Source: Sphingobacterium sp. N143 (GTDB lineage: Bacteria > Bacteroidota > Bacteroidia > Sphingobacteriales > Sphingobacteriaceae). Taken from it: a stretch of 64,000 nt of DNA. Every line of letters begins with the position of its first letter. Position 1 is the stretch's first letter. The position numbers were made by a program, and so were the translations under genes. Of this stretch, positions 57,299-64,000 are shown piece by piece. Below the pieces are notes generated by a model. It had not been told where the DNA came from, did no database searches, and saw nothing but the letters and a program-made list of their open reading frames with translations. The stretch spans positions 248,001 to 312,000 of the forward strand of contig NZ_JACAIS010000004.1 of the NCBI RefSeq assembly GCF_030325625.1. The letters are read 5' to 3'.

Positions 57299-57907
57299 TT
57301 ACAGCCCGAAACCAATACCCACGGACCAAACACGATTTTTAACTGATCCACCATTCGGTGCTAAGTTTGTCAGCCCCAAACCATAACCGGCATTGATCTG
57401 AAAACCATTCGTTAATTGATAACCTGCTAAGAAGTTAACACCAAAATCGGTACGTTTTAGATCTTTCCCTTCGCCGCTGCCAAATTTAATATCGTTTTCA
57501 AACTTTCCTTCAGCGTCCTCACCTTTATATTTACCACTCAGGCCAAAACCCACATATGGTCCTGCACCCAGGAAGAAATTGCCTGAACCAGTCGGGAATT
57601 TGGCAACTGCATTTACAGGGATATCGATAGTCATGATACTTTCTTTTGCTTCTCCTTGCACATCTGTTTCTTTCCATTTTGTCCCCTTATTCTGTAAAGA
57701 CAATCCGGGTTGGATCGAAAAATATGGTGAAATAGGGGCATCCAAATAACCTGTTAAGAAGAAGCCCGTATTTGATTTAGTTTCATCGAAACCTGTCGAA
57801 TATTTAGGAATATTCACACCCGCACGGAGTCCATATCCTAATCCACCTTGTGCAAAAGCTCCTAATGAACCAAATAAAATTGCTGCAGATAATAATAATT
57901 TTTTCAT
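57299..57907 (-). CDS. PorT-like outer-membrane beta-barrel protein (paralog B)
   Basis: A 202-residue exported barrel protein (signal peptide 1-19, ending GAFAQ) of family PF13568. It shares with paralog A the elements TGYLDAPI, SIQPGLSLQNKG, FFLGAGPYVGFGLSG, VNFLAGYQLTNGFQINAGYGLGL and the end GIGFGL. The two genes therefore derive from a duplication, with an AI-2E transporter now between them. A 7-7-7 inverted repeat lies 39-59 bases upstream of the ATG. Confidence 0.88.
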   Translation of the reverse strand: MKKLLLSAAILFGSLGAFAQGGLGYGLRAGVNIPKYSTGFDETKSNTGFFLTGYLDAPISPYFSIQPGLSLQNKGTKWKETDVQGEAKESIMTIDIPVNAVAKFPTGSGNFFLGAGPYVGFGLSGKYKGEDAEGKFENDIKFGSGEGKDLKRTDFGVNFLAGYQLTNGFQINAGYGLGLTNLAPNGGSVKNRVWSVGIGFGL

Positions 57908-57945
57908 GTTTCCTTATTTAAATTTTTCTTCTTTTATCATTTACG

Positions 57946-57966
57946 CTCATACATTACCTGTATGAG
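57946..57966. repeat. Inverted repeat upstream of barrel paralog B
   Basis: CTCATAC-N7-GTATGAG, a perfect 7-bp inverted repeat with a 7-base spacer, 39-59 bases before the ATG of the barrel gene (minus strand). Likely an operator. Confidence 0.5.
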
Positions 57967-58274
57967 ATTTATGACAGTCTCAATTGCAATATCTATTCCA
58001 AAATGCATAAGGGATTAATTTACACTTTAAAACAAGAAAAAAAAGACCGCATACAGCCTTTTCGATTGTCCTTAAAAACATACAGTAGATTGCATCAAAA
58101 CTGATCCTACCTATAAAAACTACCATGATTCTAAGATGCTGCGCACTACCAGAATATTCCGATCATTAATTGCAGGCACTCACTTCCCCTGAAAATACTA
58201 GCTTGGTTTTCAGAATAATGCTCGAAAACGGAAAAGTTTTATCATAAAGATTTTTTAATTCCAATTATAAGTTT

Positions 58275-58282
58275 TATTTTTG
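58275..58282 (+). promoter_or_regulatory. -7 box TATTTTTG for tRNA-Cys
   Basis: A perfect TAnnTTTG match 25 bases before the tRNA. Confidence 0.6.
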
Positions 58283-58306
58283 CAGACCTTCAAAAGGAAA
58301 AAATAG

Positions 58307-58377
58307 GGTCGGATGGCCGAGTGGCTAGGCTGAGGTCTGCAAAACCTCCTACAGCGGTTCGAATCCGCTTCCGACCT
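58307..58377 (+). tRNA. tRNA-Cys(GCA)
   Basis: Acceptor arms GGTCGGA and TCCGACC pair over 7 bp. The anticodon stem GAGGT/ACCTC closes the loop CTGCAAA, giving anticodon GCA (cysteine). The T arm AGCGG-TTCGAAT-CCGCT is standard and the discriminator base is T (U73), the cysteine identity base. The CCA end is not encoded. Confidence 0.95.
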
Positions 58378-58409
58378 CGTTTTATTTAAACAATAAAAAT
58401 ATTATCACA

Positions 58410-58589
58410 ATGGGAGTTACACGTTTAAAAAGAAAAGATAGAAGAAATAAAACTGTTTCACGTGTTGAAGTTCAGTTCTTGAAATTAGGAAGTAACGTTG
58501 AGTTAGGTTCTAGATCAAAAATGAAAGCTGATAACCAAATCGTTAAAAACGATGCTATCTTAAATCAATTAGCTGCAGAAGCTAAGTAG
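58410..58589 (+). CDS. Small basic protein of unknown function (59 residues)
   Basis: A 59-residue frame beginning MGVTRLKRKDRRNK, strongly basic in the first 18 residues, then SRVEVQFLKLGSNVELGSRSK and a short helix at the end (NDAILNQLAAEAK). I do not recognise a named family. It starts 33 bases after tRNA-Cys and is followed by a clean terminator. It uses the biased codons (CGT, GGT, GTT, GCT, TTA) seen in the ribosomal genes of this window, suggesting high expression. The basic start suggests RNA or ribosome binding; this is inference. Confidence 0.85.
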   Translation: MGVTRLKRKDRRNKTVSRVEVQFLKLGSNVELGSRSKMKADNQIVKNDAILNQLAAEAK

Positions 58590-58604
58590 TAAAAAGAATT
58601 TAGC

Positions 58605-58637
58605 AGCCTTTAAAGTGTAACACTTTAAAGGCTTTTT
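58605..58637. terminator. Bidirectional terminator after the small basic gene and cutC
   Basis: A perfect 13-bp stem (AGCCTTTAAAGTG and complement) with a 3-base loop and a T-run. The stop codon of the convergent cutC lies inside the second arm. Confidence 0.9.
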
Positions 58638-59371
58638 AATAAGTCTACCATCTGGTGGACTTTTTCTTTGGAACTCATCCACTGTGCTTCATCCATTCCC
58701 TTTACCTGACTTTGAGAAAATTTCATTTTGGATGGCTGTGAGGCTTTTGCCGAACTATGAACTGCTATCGCACCCGTCTCTCGTAAAACTGTCCGTATAT
58801 TCGTAGCATCCACCCCTGCACCGGGCATAATCACAATACGTCCATTTGCCTGTTCGATCAATTGCTTGAGCAAAGGGGCTCCTGCTAAAGCTGAGTTTTG
58901 CAGACCTGATGTCAATATCCGGTCAATCCCCAAATCAATCAAGTCCTCCAGTGCCTGGAAAGGATCTTCTACCCGATCGAAAGCTCGGTGGAATGTCACA
59001 TGCATGGGACGTGCAACGTCGACCAGTCGTTTCATATTGGCTTTATCCACAGTACCATCGGCATTTAATATACCTATAACTACCCCATCCATCCCCAACT
59101 CTTTACATAACTGGATATCGGTAATCATCTCTGATATTTCATTTTCAGTATACAGAAAATCTCCCCCACGTGGCCTTATAAGTACATGAATCCCGATATT
59201 AACAGCTGCTCTTGTCTGCTTCAGCTGTCCAAAGGAAGGAGTCGTTCCCCCATTTTCCAAATTTTGACAAAGTTCCACACGGGTTGCCCCGCCCTGCTCT
59301 GCTTCAATTGCGGATGCGCTTGAATTGGAACATATTTCCAGCTGATAACCTCCTATAGCTTTTTCCTTCAT
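58625..59371 (-). CDS. cutC: CutC family copper homeostasis protein
   Basis: A 248-residue TIM-barrel protein of the CutC family. QLEICSNSSASAIEAEQGGATRVELCQNLENGGTTPS holds the family start, then HVLIRPRGGDFLYTENE, VIGILNADGTVD, VTFHRAFDRVEDPFQALEDL and VMPGAGVDATN. The protein has been linked to copper tolerance in other bacteria, but its reaction is not established. It is a single gene with a shared terminator. Confidence 0.93.
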   Translation of the reverse strand: MKEKAIGGYQLEICSNSSASAIEAEQGGATRVELCQNLENGGTTPSFGQLKQTRAAVNIGIHVLIRPRGGDFLYTENEISEMITDIQLCKELGMDGVVIGILNADGTVDKANMKRLVDVARPMHVTFHRAFDRVEDPFQALEDLIDLGIDRILTSGLQNSALAGAPLLKQLIEQANGRIVIMPGAGVDATNIRTVLRETGAIAVHSSAKASQPSKMKFSQSQVKGMDEAQWMSSKEKVHQMVDLLKSL

Positions 59372-59573
59372 TTAATTCTATTTTTAACTGTCTAAACCGA
59401 CGATTAACGCAAAAATAAACAAATTAATCCTACAAAATTCAAAAGACAATGGTGTTTCATAGGGATTTAATTCTGAAAATATAAAACATTCGATCCAGCT
59501 ATTTGTATATACCTTACATGCTTTTATTTAAATCACTAAAAACCAATAGTATATAAACTTTAAGTAAAATATC

Positions 59574-59993
59574 ATGGCTATTATATCAAAAAATATGGAG
59601 ACGCAGGAAAAGATCATCAGTACTTTTGAAGAACTTCAGACTGCCATACATGATTTAAAGAATCAGATCGTTGAATTCGAATTGTTATTTAATCAGGCAT
59701 GTAATAGACACATCGCATCAAACTTTCAAAAAGAATGGTTATTGGACCGAATCTCCTCGCGCCATGATATCATTTCATTAAGACATGACGCAATGCAGCT
59801 TGTTCGGGAGACAGTATCTGCTTTTCGGGATTTTGACGGATATTTTCTTGACCTCCAACAGCTCCTGCAATCGCTCGAACTACTGATGCTGAACCATGCG
59901 GATGAAGAAGAATATGAGATAGCTGCTGTTATAAAAAAATGGCACGAGAAATTTGCCAGCGCTATTTATTTCGTTGGTGACCTTGCTTATTAA
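59574..59993 (+). CDS. Small coiled protein with a UVR-like C-terminal motif
   Basis: A 139-residue, largely helical protein with no signal peptide. Most of it looks like a coiled, dimerising helical segment (residues 8-100). Near the C-terminus the stretch HADEEEYEIAAVIKKWHEKF (about 110-130) resembles the UVR motif of UvrB/UvrC and ClpC-type partners (acidic, then Y.lAa.lrd.i). No named family is recognised. ATG 59574 or 59595 are both possible. A link to nucleotide-excision repair or to an adaptor role is speculative. Confidence 0.7.
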   Translation: MAIISKNMETQEKIISTFEELQTAIHDLKNQIVEFELLFNQACNRHIASNFQKEWLLDRISSRHDIISLRHDAMQLVRETVSAFRDFDGYFLDLQQLLQSLELLMLNHADEEEYEIAAVIKKWHEKFASAIYFVGDLAY

Positions 59994-60132
59994 ACTGATT
60001 TTTTCTGAAACTGCCTTCCCATTGATCTGTATCTGTTTCTTTATCGTGTCAATGGACTTCATATCGGATTTAAGCGACGCTTAGCGCTTTCAGTACTACT
60101 GGTGTTTTATAAGGAATATAAAAGTTTTAGCT

Positions 60133-60140
60133 TACATTTG
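60133..60140 (+). promoter_or_regulatory. -7 box TACATTTG for the Smr gene
   Basis: A perfect TAnnTTTG match 22 bases before the ATG. Confidence 0.55.
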
Positions 60141-60162
60141 CAGCAAAATAAAACATTGAATC

Positions 60163-60456
60163 ATGCGCAAACCACCAGCTATAGTCGATCTCCATGCTGA
60201 TGCATTTCTAGCGGACTGGGAGGATTACTCATCCGAAGAATTAGTACAAGAGTCTCTTGATTTCTTAAGATCTAACCTGGATGCTGCCATATACTGGGAA
60301 ATGAATGAAATCAAGTTTATCCACGGAAAAGGAAAAGGAATTTTAAAAAAACTGATATTTCAAGAATTAGAGGAATATCAAAAGGCTGGTTCGATTGAAA
60401 GGTATTACACTTCCTATCATAATGAAGATATTGTAGTCGTGGTTATTGGAATTTAA
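60163..60456 (+). CDS. Smr domain protein
   Basis: A 97-residue single-domain protein of the Smr family (the C-terminal nuclease-like domain of MutS2). The motifs are VDLHAD near residue 8, the FIHGKGKGILKK loop (51-62; HGxGxG variant) and the terminal VVVVIGI strand. Smr domains act on nucleic acids or on stalled ribosomes. Here the domain stands alone without MutS2. It is next to the UVR-like small gene on the same strand (169 bases apart) with its own promoter box. Confidence 0.9.
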   Translation: MRKPPAIVDLHADAFLADWEDYSSEELVQESLDFLRSNLDAAIYWEMNEIKFIHGKGKGILKKLIFQELEEYQKAGSIERYYTSYHNEDIVVVVIGI

Positions 60457-60487
60457 AAGAGGCTATCTTGTGAAGGTAGCCTCTTTT
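60455..60487. terminator. Bidirectional terminator between Smr and DUF1080 genes
   Basis: A stem AAAAGAGGCTA/TAGCCTCTTTT of 11 bp with an 11-base loop; T-runs on both strands. Confidence 0.9.
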
Positions 60488-60502
60488 AAATTTTATTGAT
60501 GG

Positions 60503-61483
60503 TTATTTAATAGCGGGCGTAACCGTTACTTTTCGGAATTCAACAGGTCCATGGTCTCCCTGGAAATATAAAGGTCCTGGTTCTGATTCCTTACTATCCA
60601 ATGCTCCTCCTGTAATGCCCGGAATCTCTTGGTTGCTGATAACAGTTTTGCCATTTGCAACAACAGTAACCAGGCGTCCTACTAAAGTGATATCAAATGC
60701 CTGCCATTCGCCAGCACCTTTGTTCATCATTTCGTTCGCTGCCAAAAAACCGTACACACCAGCAAAAAGAACAGCATTAGGATGTGCATCTTTCGGGCTA
60801 TCTTCTATTTGAACCTCATAACGACCTCTTAGGTAGACACCACTGTTGCTTCCTTCGGGAATCTTAAATTCAACATGCAGCTTAAAATCATCAAATTTTT
60901 GCTCTGAGACAAGATTTGAACCAGACTGCGGACTCGTCAAAATACCATTTTTAACAATCCACTGGTTGGTTTTACCAGTTGCCTTCCATCCTGATAGATC
61001 TTTTCCGTTGAAGAGTTCGATAGGTTTTCCCCATTTCACTTCAGCAGATCTTTTGAGTTCTGGAGCTTGTTTTCCCTTAAAATGATACGATTTTCCATCT
61101 GGTTTTATGACCGTACCATGCAATTCACCATTCACTATTTCACCTTCTACGGTCAGGTTCATCTTGCCGCTCTCCCATTGCGGTGGGATAGCAAATCTGA
61201 ATTTTCCTTTTTCAAAAAAGATCTGAGAAACAGGCCTTGCACTGCCTTCTGTGCTCACATACGACCCTACTAATGTCTTGACACCAGATAGTTTTACTTC
61301 AAGCCAGGATGGAGCAATCACACCATTTACGTCGACCTCAATATCCCATCTGCCAATAAGTTCTTTACCTACTACTTCTTGTTGATCATGGATAGCTTCC
61401 TTTACTAAATGTTTAGCGAAAGTCACTTGTGGTAACACGCAGGAAGCCAAAATTCCCAAAAGGAATACCGATGTTCTTTTCAT
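60503..61483 (-). CDS. Exported DUF1080 (3-keto-disaccharide hydrolase-like) protein
   Basis: A 326-residue exported protein with a signal peptide (1-23, ending VTFAK). It has two parts: an N-terminal beta domain (about 40-145: GRWDIEVDVNGV, LHGTVIKPDGKSYHFKG) and a C-terminal DUF1080 domain (about 155-326: ELFNGKDLSGWKATG, FKLHVEFKIPEGSNSGVYLRGRYEVQIED, PLYFQGDHGPVEFRKVTV). It is longer than the first DUF1080 protein in this window (242 residues). It likely handles glycosides in the periplasm; its substrate is unknown. Confidence 0.9.
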   Translation of the reverse strand: MKRTSVFLLGILASCVLPQVTFAKHLVKEAIHDQQEVVGKELIGRWDIEVDVNGVIAPSWLEVKLSGVKTLVGSYVSTEGSARPVSQIFFEKGKFRFAIPPQWESGKMNLTVEGEIVNGELHGTVIKPDGKSYHFKGKQAPELKRSAEVKWGKPIELFNGKDLSGWKATGKTNQWIVKNGILTSPQSGSNLVSEQKFDDFKLHVEFKIPEGSNSGVYLRGRYEVQIEDSPKDAHPNAVLFAGVYGFLAANEMMNKGAGEWQAFDITLVGRLVTVVANGKTVISNQEIPGITGGALDSKESEPGPLYFQGDHGPVEFRKVTVTPAIK

Positions 61484-61599
61484 ATTAATTATGTTTATAT
61501 TCTAATTGACAATAATTCAAAGCAATTTAGCTGTTTAATAGCGGGTTTACAAGGATTTAATGTTAAAAAACACTAAGATTTGACCCTCCATTGAGGGCA

Positions 61600-62769
61600 T
61601 TAGGTTCTATCTGTGACTTGCAATTTGATCTGCAGTTTCTTAGCATAGGCACTCGGAGACATGGCTGTGATCTTTTTGAAATTTCGATTGAAACTGGTTT
61701 TTGAGTTAAATCCACATTCAAATGCCAACGCCAACATGGTATATTGTCCACTTTCTGGTTTTAATAACAAAGCTTTGAAAGCCTCAACTCTAAAACTATT
61801 GACATAATCGTAAAAAGATTTCGCTTCTTTTGTGTTGATGATCTGCGAAAGTATGGCAGGATGCACGTTCAATTTCTTGGCCAAATCTCCCAATGTAAGT
61901 TCAGGATCCTTATAACATTCCTGTTTTTTCATTAAGGTGCTCAATTCTGCATGTATTCGCTTTGACTCATTTTCTTCCAGCCTGTTTTTCTCATACTTTA
62001 CTTTCTCTGCAGTGATCACATCCCCATCCTTAAGCCCTTCAAGTGGTGTTCTCAGCATCGCTGAAGGAACAACTTCATGAATTGGTATCACATTCGAAAA
62101 GACTCCTACCTGGCGAATGCCAAAATATCCGATAAAAAATATAAATAAGGCAACAACGACATACAGAGCTTGTGGGGAATTGACGAAAATCACCACCACC
62201 CATATCGTACTCATGCCCAAAATAAGGTAACGAATCCAATTCAGGGTGATTTTATCTGTATTGGAAAGCTGGCCGACAATATTGCGCCGATGTCTACCCA
62301 GCAGTCTAAGGGATAATAATACATACACTATCCCCGAGATCGTAATACCTACAACGATACCTTGAAAAATAGGCTGAAATTCAGATAAAATCACTCTACC
62401 GACTTGACCAGGTACAAATATATCCGGAAGTATACAGCTTAGTATCAAGACCACCAATGCAGCGGGGATATAGTGGAATAAACATGGCCATCGATAACGT
62501 TGCTGCCCACTTAAAAATAAAATATACAGATACAGAAAGGGGCCATGTAAAAATGGGAATGGCAGTTGCCATATGATTAATGTAGGTATCTCAAACGCTA
62601 GACCGGAAGCATACCAGGCGATAAACGCCAAATGGATTACAGCAAAAAAGAACCATGCACCTAAAATCTTATCAGCCGCTGTCTTTTGCCGCTTGCTGAT
62701 GATCATGATAAATAAAAAAAATGCTATAGAAAGTCCGCCAATATAAATAGCTTGCCAAATTGATGTCAT
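61600..62769 (-). CDS. AraC family regulator with an N-terminal membrane domain
   Basis: A 389-residue regulator. Residues 1-230 form about seven membrane helices, and residues 285-389 form an AraC-type helix-turn-helix domain (LTLGDLAKKLNVHPAILSQIINTKEAKSFYDYVNSFRVE; GFNSKTSFNRNFKKITAMSPSAYAKK). Such membrane-bound AraC regulators are frequent in Bacteroidota and probably sense an envelope or extracellular cue. No adjacent target operon is obvious; the DUF1080 gene (60503-61483) is the downstream neighbour on the same strand. Confidence 0.92.
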   Translation of the reverse strand: MTSIWQAIYIGGLSIAFFLFIMIISKRQKTAADKILGAWFFFAVIHLAFIAWYASGLAFEIPTLIIWQLPFPFLHGPFLYLYILFLSGQQRYRWPCLFHYIPAALVVLILSCILPDIFVPGQVGRVILSEFQPIFQGIVVGITISGIVYVLLSLRLLGRHRRNIVGQLSNTDKITLNWIRYLILGMSTIWVVVIFVNSPQALYVVVALFIFFIGYFGIRQVGVFSNVIPIHEVVPSAMLRTPLEGLKDGDVITAEKVKYEKNRLEENESKRIHAELSTLMKKQECYKDPELTLGDLAKKLNVHPAILSQIINTKEAKSFYDYVNSFRVEAFKALLLKPESGQYTMLALAFECGFNSKTSFNRNFKKITAMSPSAYAKKLQIKLQVTDRT

Positions 62770-62814
62770 AACACGATAGCCCAGGGTAACATTACCACCT
62801 GCTCCTTTAGGTCC

Positions 62815-64000
62815 TTATTTTTTGTATTCACTCATCCCAAGACGCTGTGAACTGGTATTTCCTGGTTGAGCAATATAGTCGGGCAATTTAGGTTTTTTGG
62901 GATCGTTATCTGGTTTACAATCATCACCTCTTAATTTACAGATTGAATAGTAGAAAAAATCCCCAACCATCTTAAAATGGTTTTTCAACCATTCACTCTG
63001 CCCTTTCTTATCAATCGGATTCAGCGCCACTTCTAATCCCTTGTTAATTCTTTCGTTTATTGCCGCCTCATTAATGTATTTCTCTAAATCCTGAGGTGGC
63101 TTATTATCTAAATTAAAGTCATCATTGATTTTTTTCAGATCATCATATCGGCCTTTCCATTTTTTGATATCATTATACGCATTCTGTAATTCATTCAATG
63201 AAAGATTGGTATTATCTTTTAACATTTGATCTAAGTTAAATTCCTTGCCTCCCTTTAGTACGTCATGGACAAAGTCCATTCCCAAATCCACATACTTGCC
63301 ATCCCATGGGTAAGTTTTAGCTTCCATACCAGGTCCCACCACGGTATAACCATCTATCTGTTGCACGCTGCCCGTATATTCACCGAATTGAATAGGTTTA
63401 CCTGCATCCTTATAGTTGACTTTGACTTGATACCCCTCGTTGGCATAGCTTGAAATTCTATTTTGAGCATCGTAGGAAACTTCAGCATAAACAGGTCTAT
63501 ATAAACTTACATCAGCGGTTGAATAGCTCTGTGGATCAACTTTAATAAAGTATCCTGAATTGAGATATGACCATTTCCCTACATCAATGGAAATACTACC
63601 AAGACCTAAAGGTGCTGCGCCAGTTTTTACGGCTATATCTTCCAATTTATCAAAACTCATCTGCGTGGATTGCATTTCCTGCCTCAACGAGGCATAAGTG
63701 TTCATTAAGCGTTGCACCTCTGAGGGAAGATTGGTTTCAACTATATCCTTCACGTTAATTTCCATCATCGCCATATCCTTTAAAGAAAGAAGAGGCTTCA
63801 CGCGTAACTGAAAGTCAGATGGGTAAGCAGAGAATTTGGTCCCCGCTTCTATCCCCCAGATTAAGGTCTGAACATCGGACTGGCTTATTTCGGGATTCTC
63901 AGTGGATTTTTCCAAAATGGAAACAATCAATTTCTTTTGAGCACCTTCAAAATTAGCCAATTGATACCCCGCTCCTTTTGATGGCCCATATGTGCCAGCA
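62815..64000 (-). CDS. Unknown protein, C-terminal part (cut by window edge)
   Basis: An open frame of at least 395 codons whose start lies beyond base 64000; reading without a stop from the edge gives TYGPSKGAGYQLANFEGAQ. The visible part is soluble, with alternating helices (EGAQKKLIVSILEKST, VQTLIWGIEAGTKF) and a beta-rich middle (VYAEVSYDAQNRI, YTGSVQQIDGYTVVGPG), then an acidic helical C-terminal region. No named family is recognised. It lies 45 bases upstream of the AraC gene on the same strand, so the two may be cotranscribed. Confidence 0.7.
   Translation of the reverse strand, partial: AGTYGPSKGAGYQLANFEGAQKKLIVSILEKSTENPEISQSDVQTLIWGIEAGTKFSAYPSDFQLRVKPLLSLKDMAMMEINVKDIVETNLPSEVQRLMNTYASLRQEMQSTQMSFDKLEDIAVKTGAAPLGLGSISIDVGKWSYLNSGYFIKVDPQSYSTADVSLYRPVYAEVSYDAQNRISSYANEGYQVKVNYKDAGKPIQFGEYTGSVQQIDGYTVVGPGMEAKTYPWDGKYVDLGMDFVHDVLKGGKEFNLDQMLKDNTNLSLNELQNAYNDIKKWKGRYDDLKKINDDFNLDNKPPQDLEKYINEAAINERINKGLEVALNPIDKKGQSEWLKNHFKMVGDFFYYSICKLRGDDCKPDNDPKKPKLPDYIAQPGNTSSQRLGMSEYKK

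Larger units (their letters stand above)
57908..58306. other. Gap between barrel paralog B and tRNA-Cys
   Basis: 399 bases. Besides the inverted repeat (57946-57966) and the tRNA promoter box (58275-58282), I see no gene or terminator in it. Confidence 0.4.

Noticed and set aside
1..64000. Mobile elements, prophage, CRISPR arrays or toxin-antitoxin pairs
   Set aside because: No transposase, integrase, phage structural gene, regular spacer-repeat array or paired small toxin genes were found on either strand.

Overview
The window reads as a chromosomal segment of a Bacteroidota bacterium, most probably Sphingobacterium or a close Sphingobacteriaceae relative. Three things point there: several promoters of the Bacteroidota type (-7 box TAnnTTTG), families typical of the phylum (a lipoprotein TamL next to TamB, two DUF1080 proteins, PorT-like barrels, DUF1634 with TauE/SafE, HopJ-like protein), and moderate to low GC with AT-rich intergenic DNA. 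No insertion sequence, prophage, integrase or CRISPR array was seen. It looks like core and shell genome rather than an island.

Layout. 1-7.8 kb: 5' end of a Tat-type phospholipase C, a TauE/SafE-DUF1634 pair, a GNAT acetyltransferase, a Crp/Fnr regulator followed by YceI with a perfect FNR-like box between them, a noncanonical SDR, an ABC1/UbiB kinase-like protein and a sigma factor with an overlapping membrane-protein partner. 7.9-21.8 kb: thioesterase, Hsp20, a small AAA ATPase with FolB, a DUF1080 protein, S9 and M28 peptidases, AsnB, a second Crp/Fnr regulator, a VOC protein, a HopJ-like protein, a UbiD decarboxylase and an atypical NAD(P)-binding protein. 22.4-35.7 kb: DASH cryptochrome, sucA-sucB of the TCA cycle, two tandem LTA-synthase-like sulfatase-fold membrane enzymes, valS, DUF4342, and a DoxX-like gene broken by a frameshift. 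36-50.5 kb: the tamB-tamL outer-membrane module, malate dehydrogenase, a retropepsin-like protein, an MFS exporter, a fructose-6-phosphate-aldolase/transaldolase-like enzyme, a Fur-family regulator and RNase R. 50.6-58.6 kb: a small lipoprotein, the str operon (rpsL-rpsG-fusA-rpsJ), two paralogous barrels around an AI-2E-type permease, and tRNA-Cys with a 59-codon basic ORF. 58.6-64 kb: CutC, a UVR-like small protein, Smr protein, a second DUF1080 protein, a membrane-anchored AraC regulator and an unknown protein cut by the window edge.

How the genes work together. Central metabolism (sucAB, mdh, fsa), translation (valS, rpsL/rpsG/fusA/rpsJ, tRNA-Cys, rnr) and envelope assembly (tamB-tamL, barrels, the LTA-synthase-like pair) dominate. 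The best candidates for something not yet described are: (i) the crp/fnr-yceI regulatory region, with an FNR-type site at about -41.5 of a Bacteroidota promoter and a perfect 8-7-8 palindrome over the start of the transcript; (ii) the tRNA-Cys plus 59-residue protein transcription unit; (iii) the repeat array upstream of hsp20; (iv) the hairpins in both long gaps of the str operon together with its separation from the S10 cluster. No complete novel multi-gene defence or biosynthetic system is evident.
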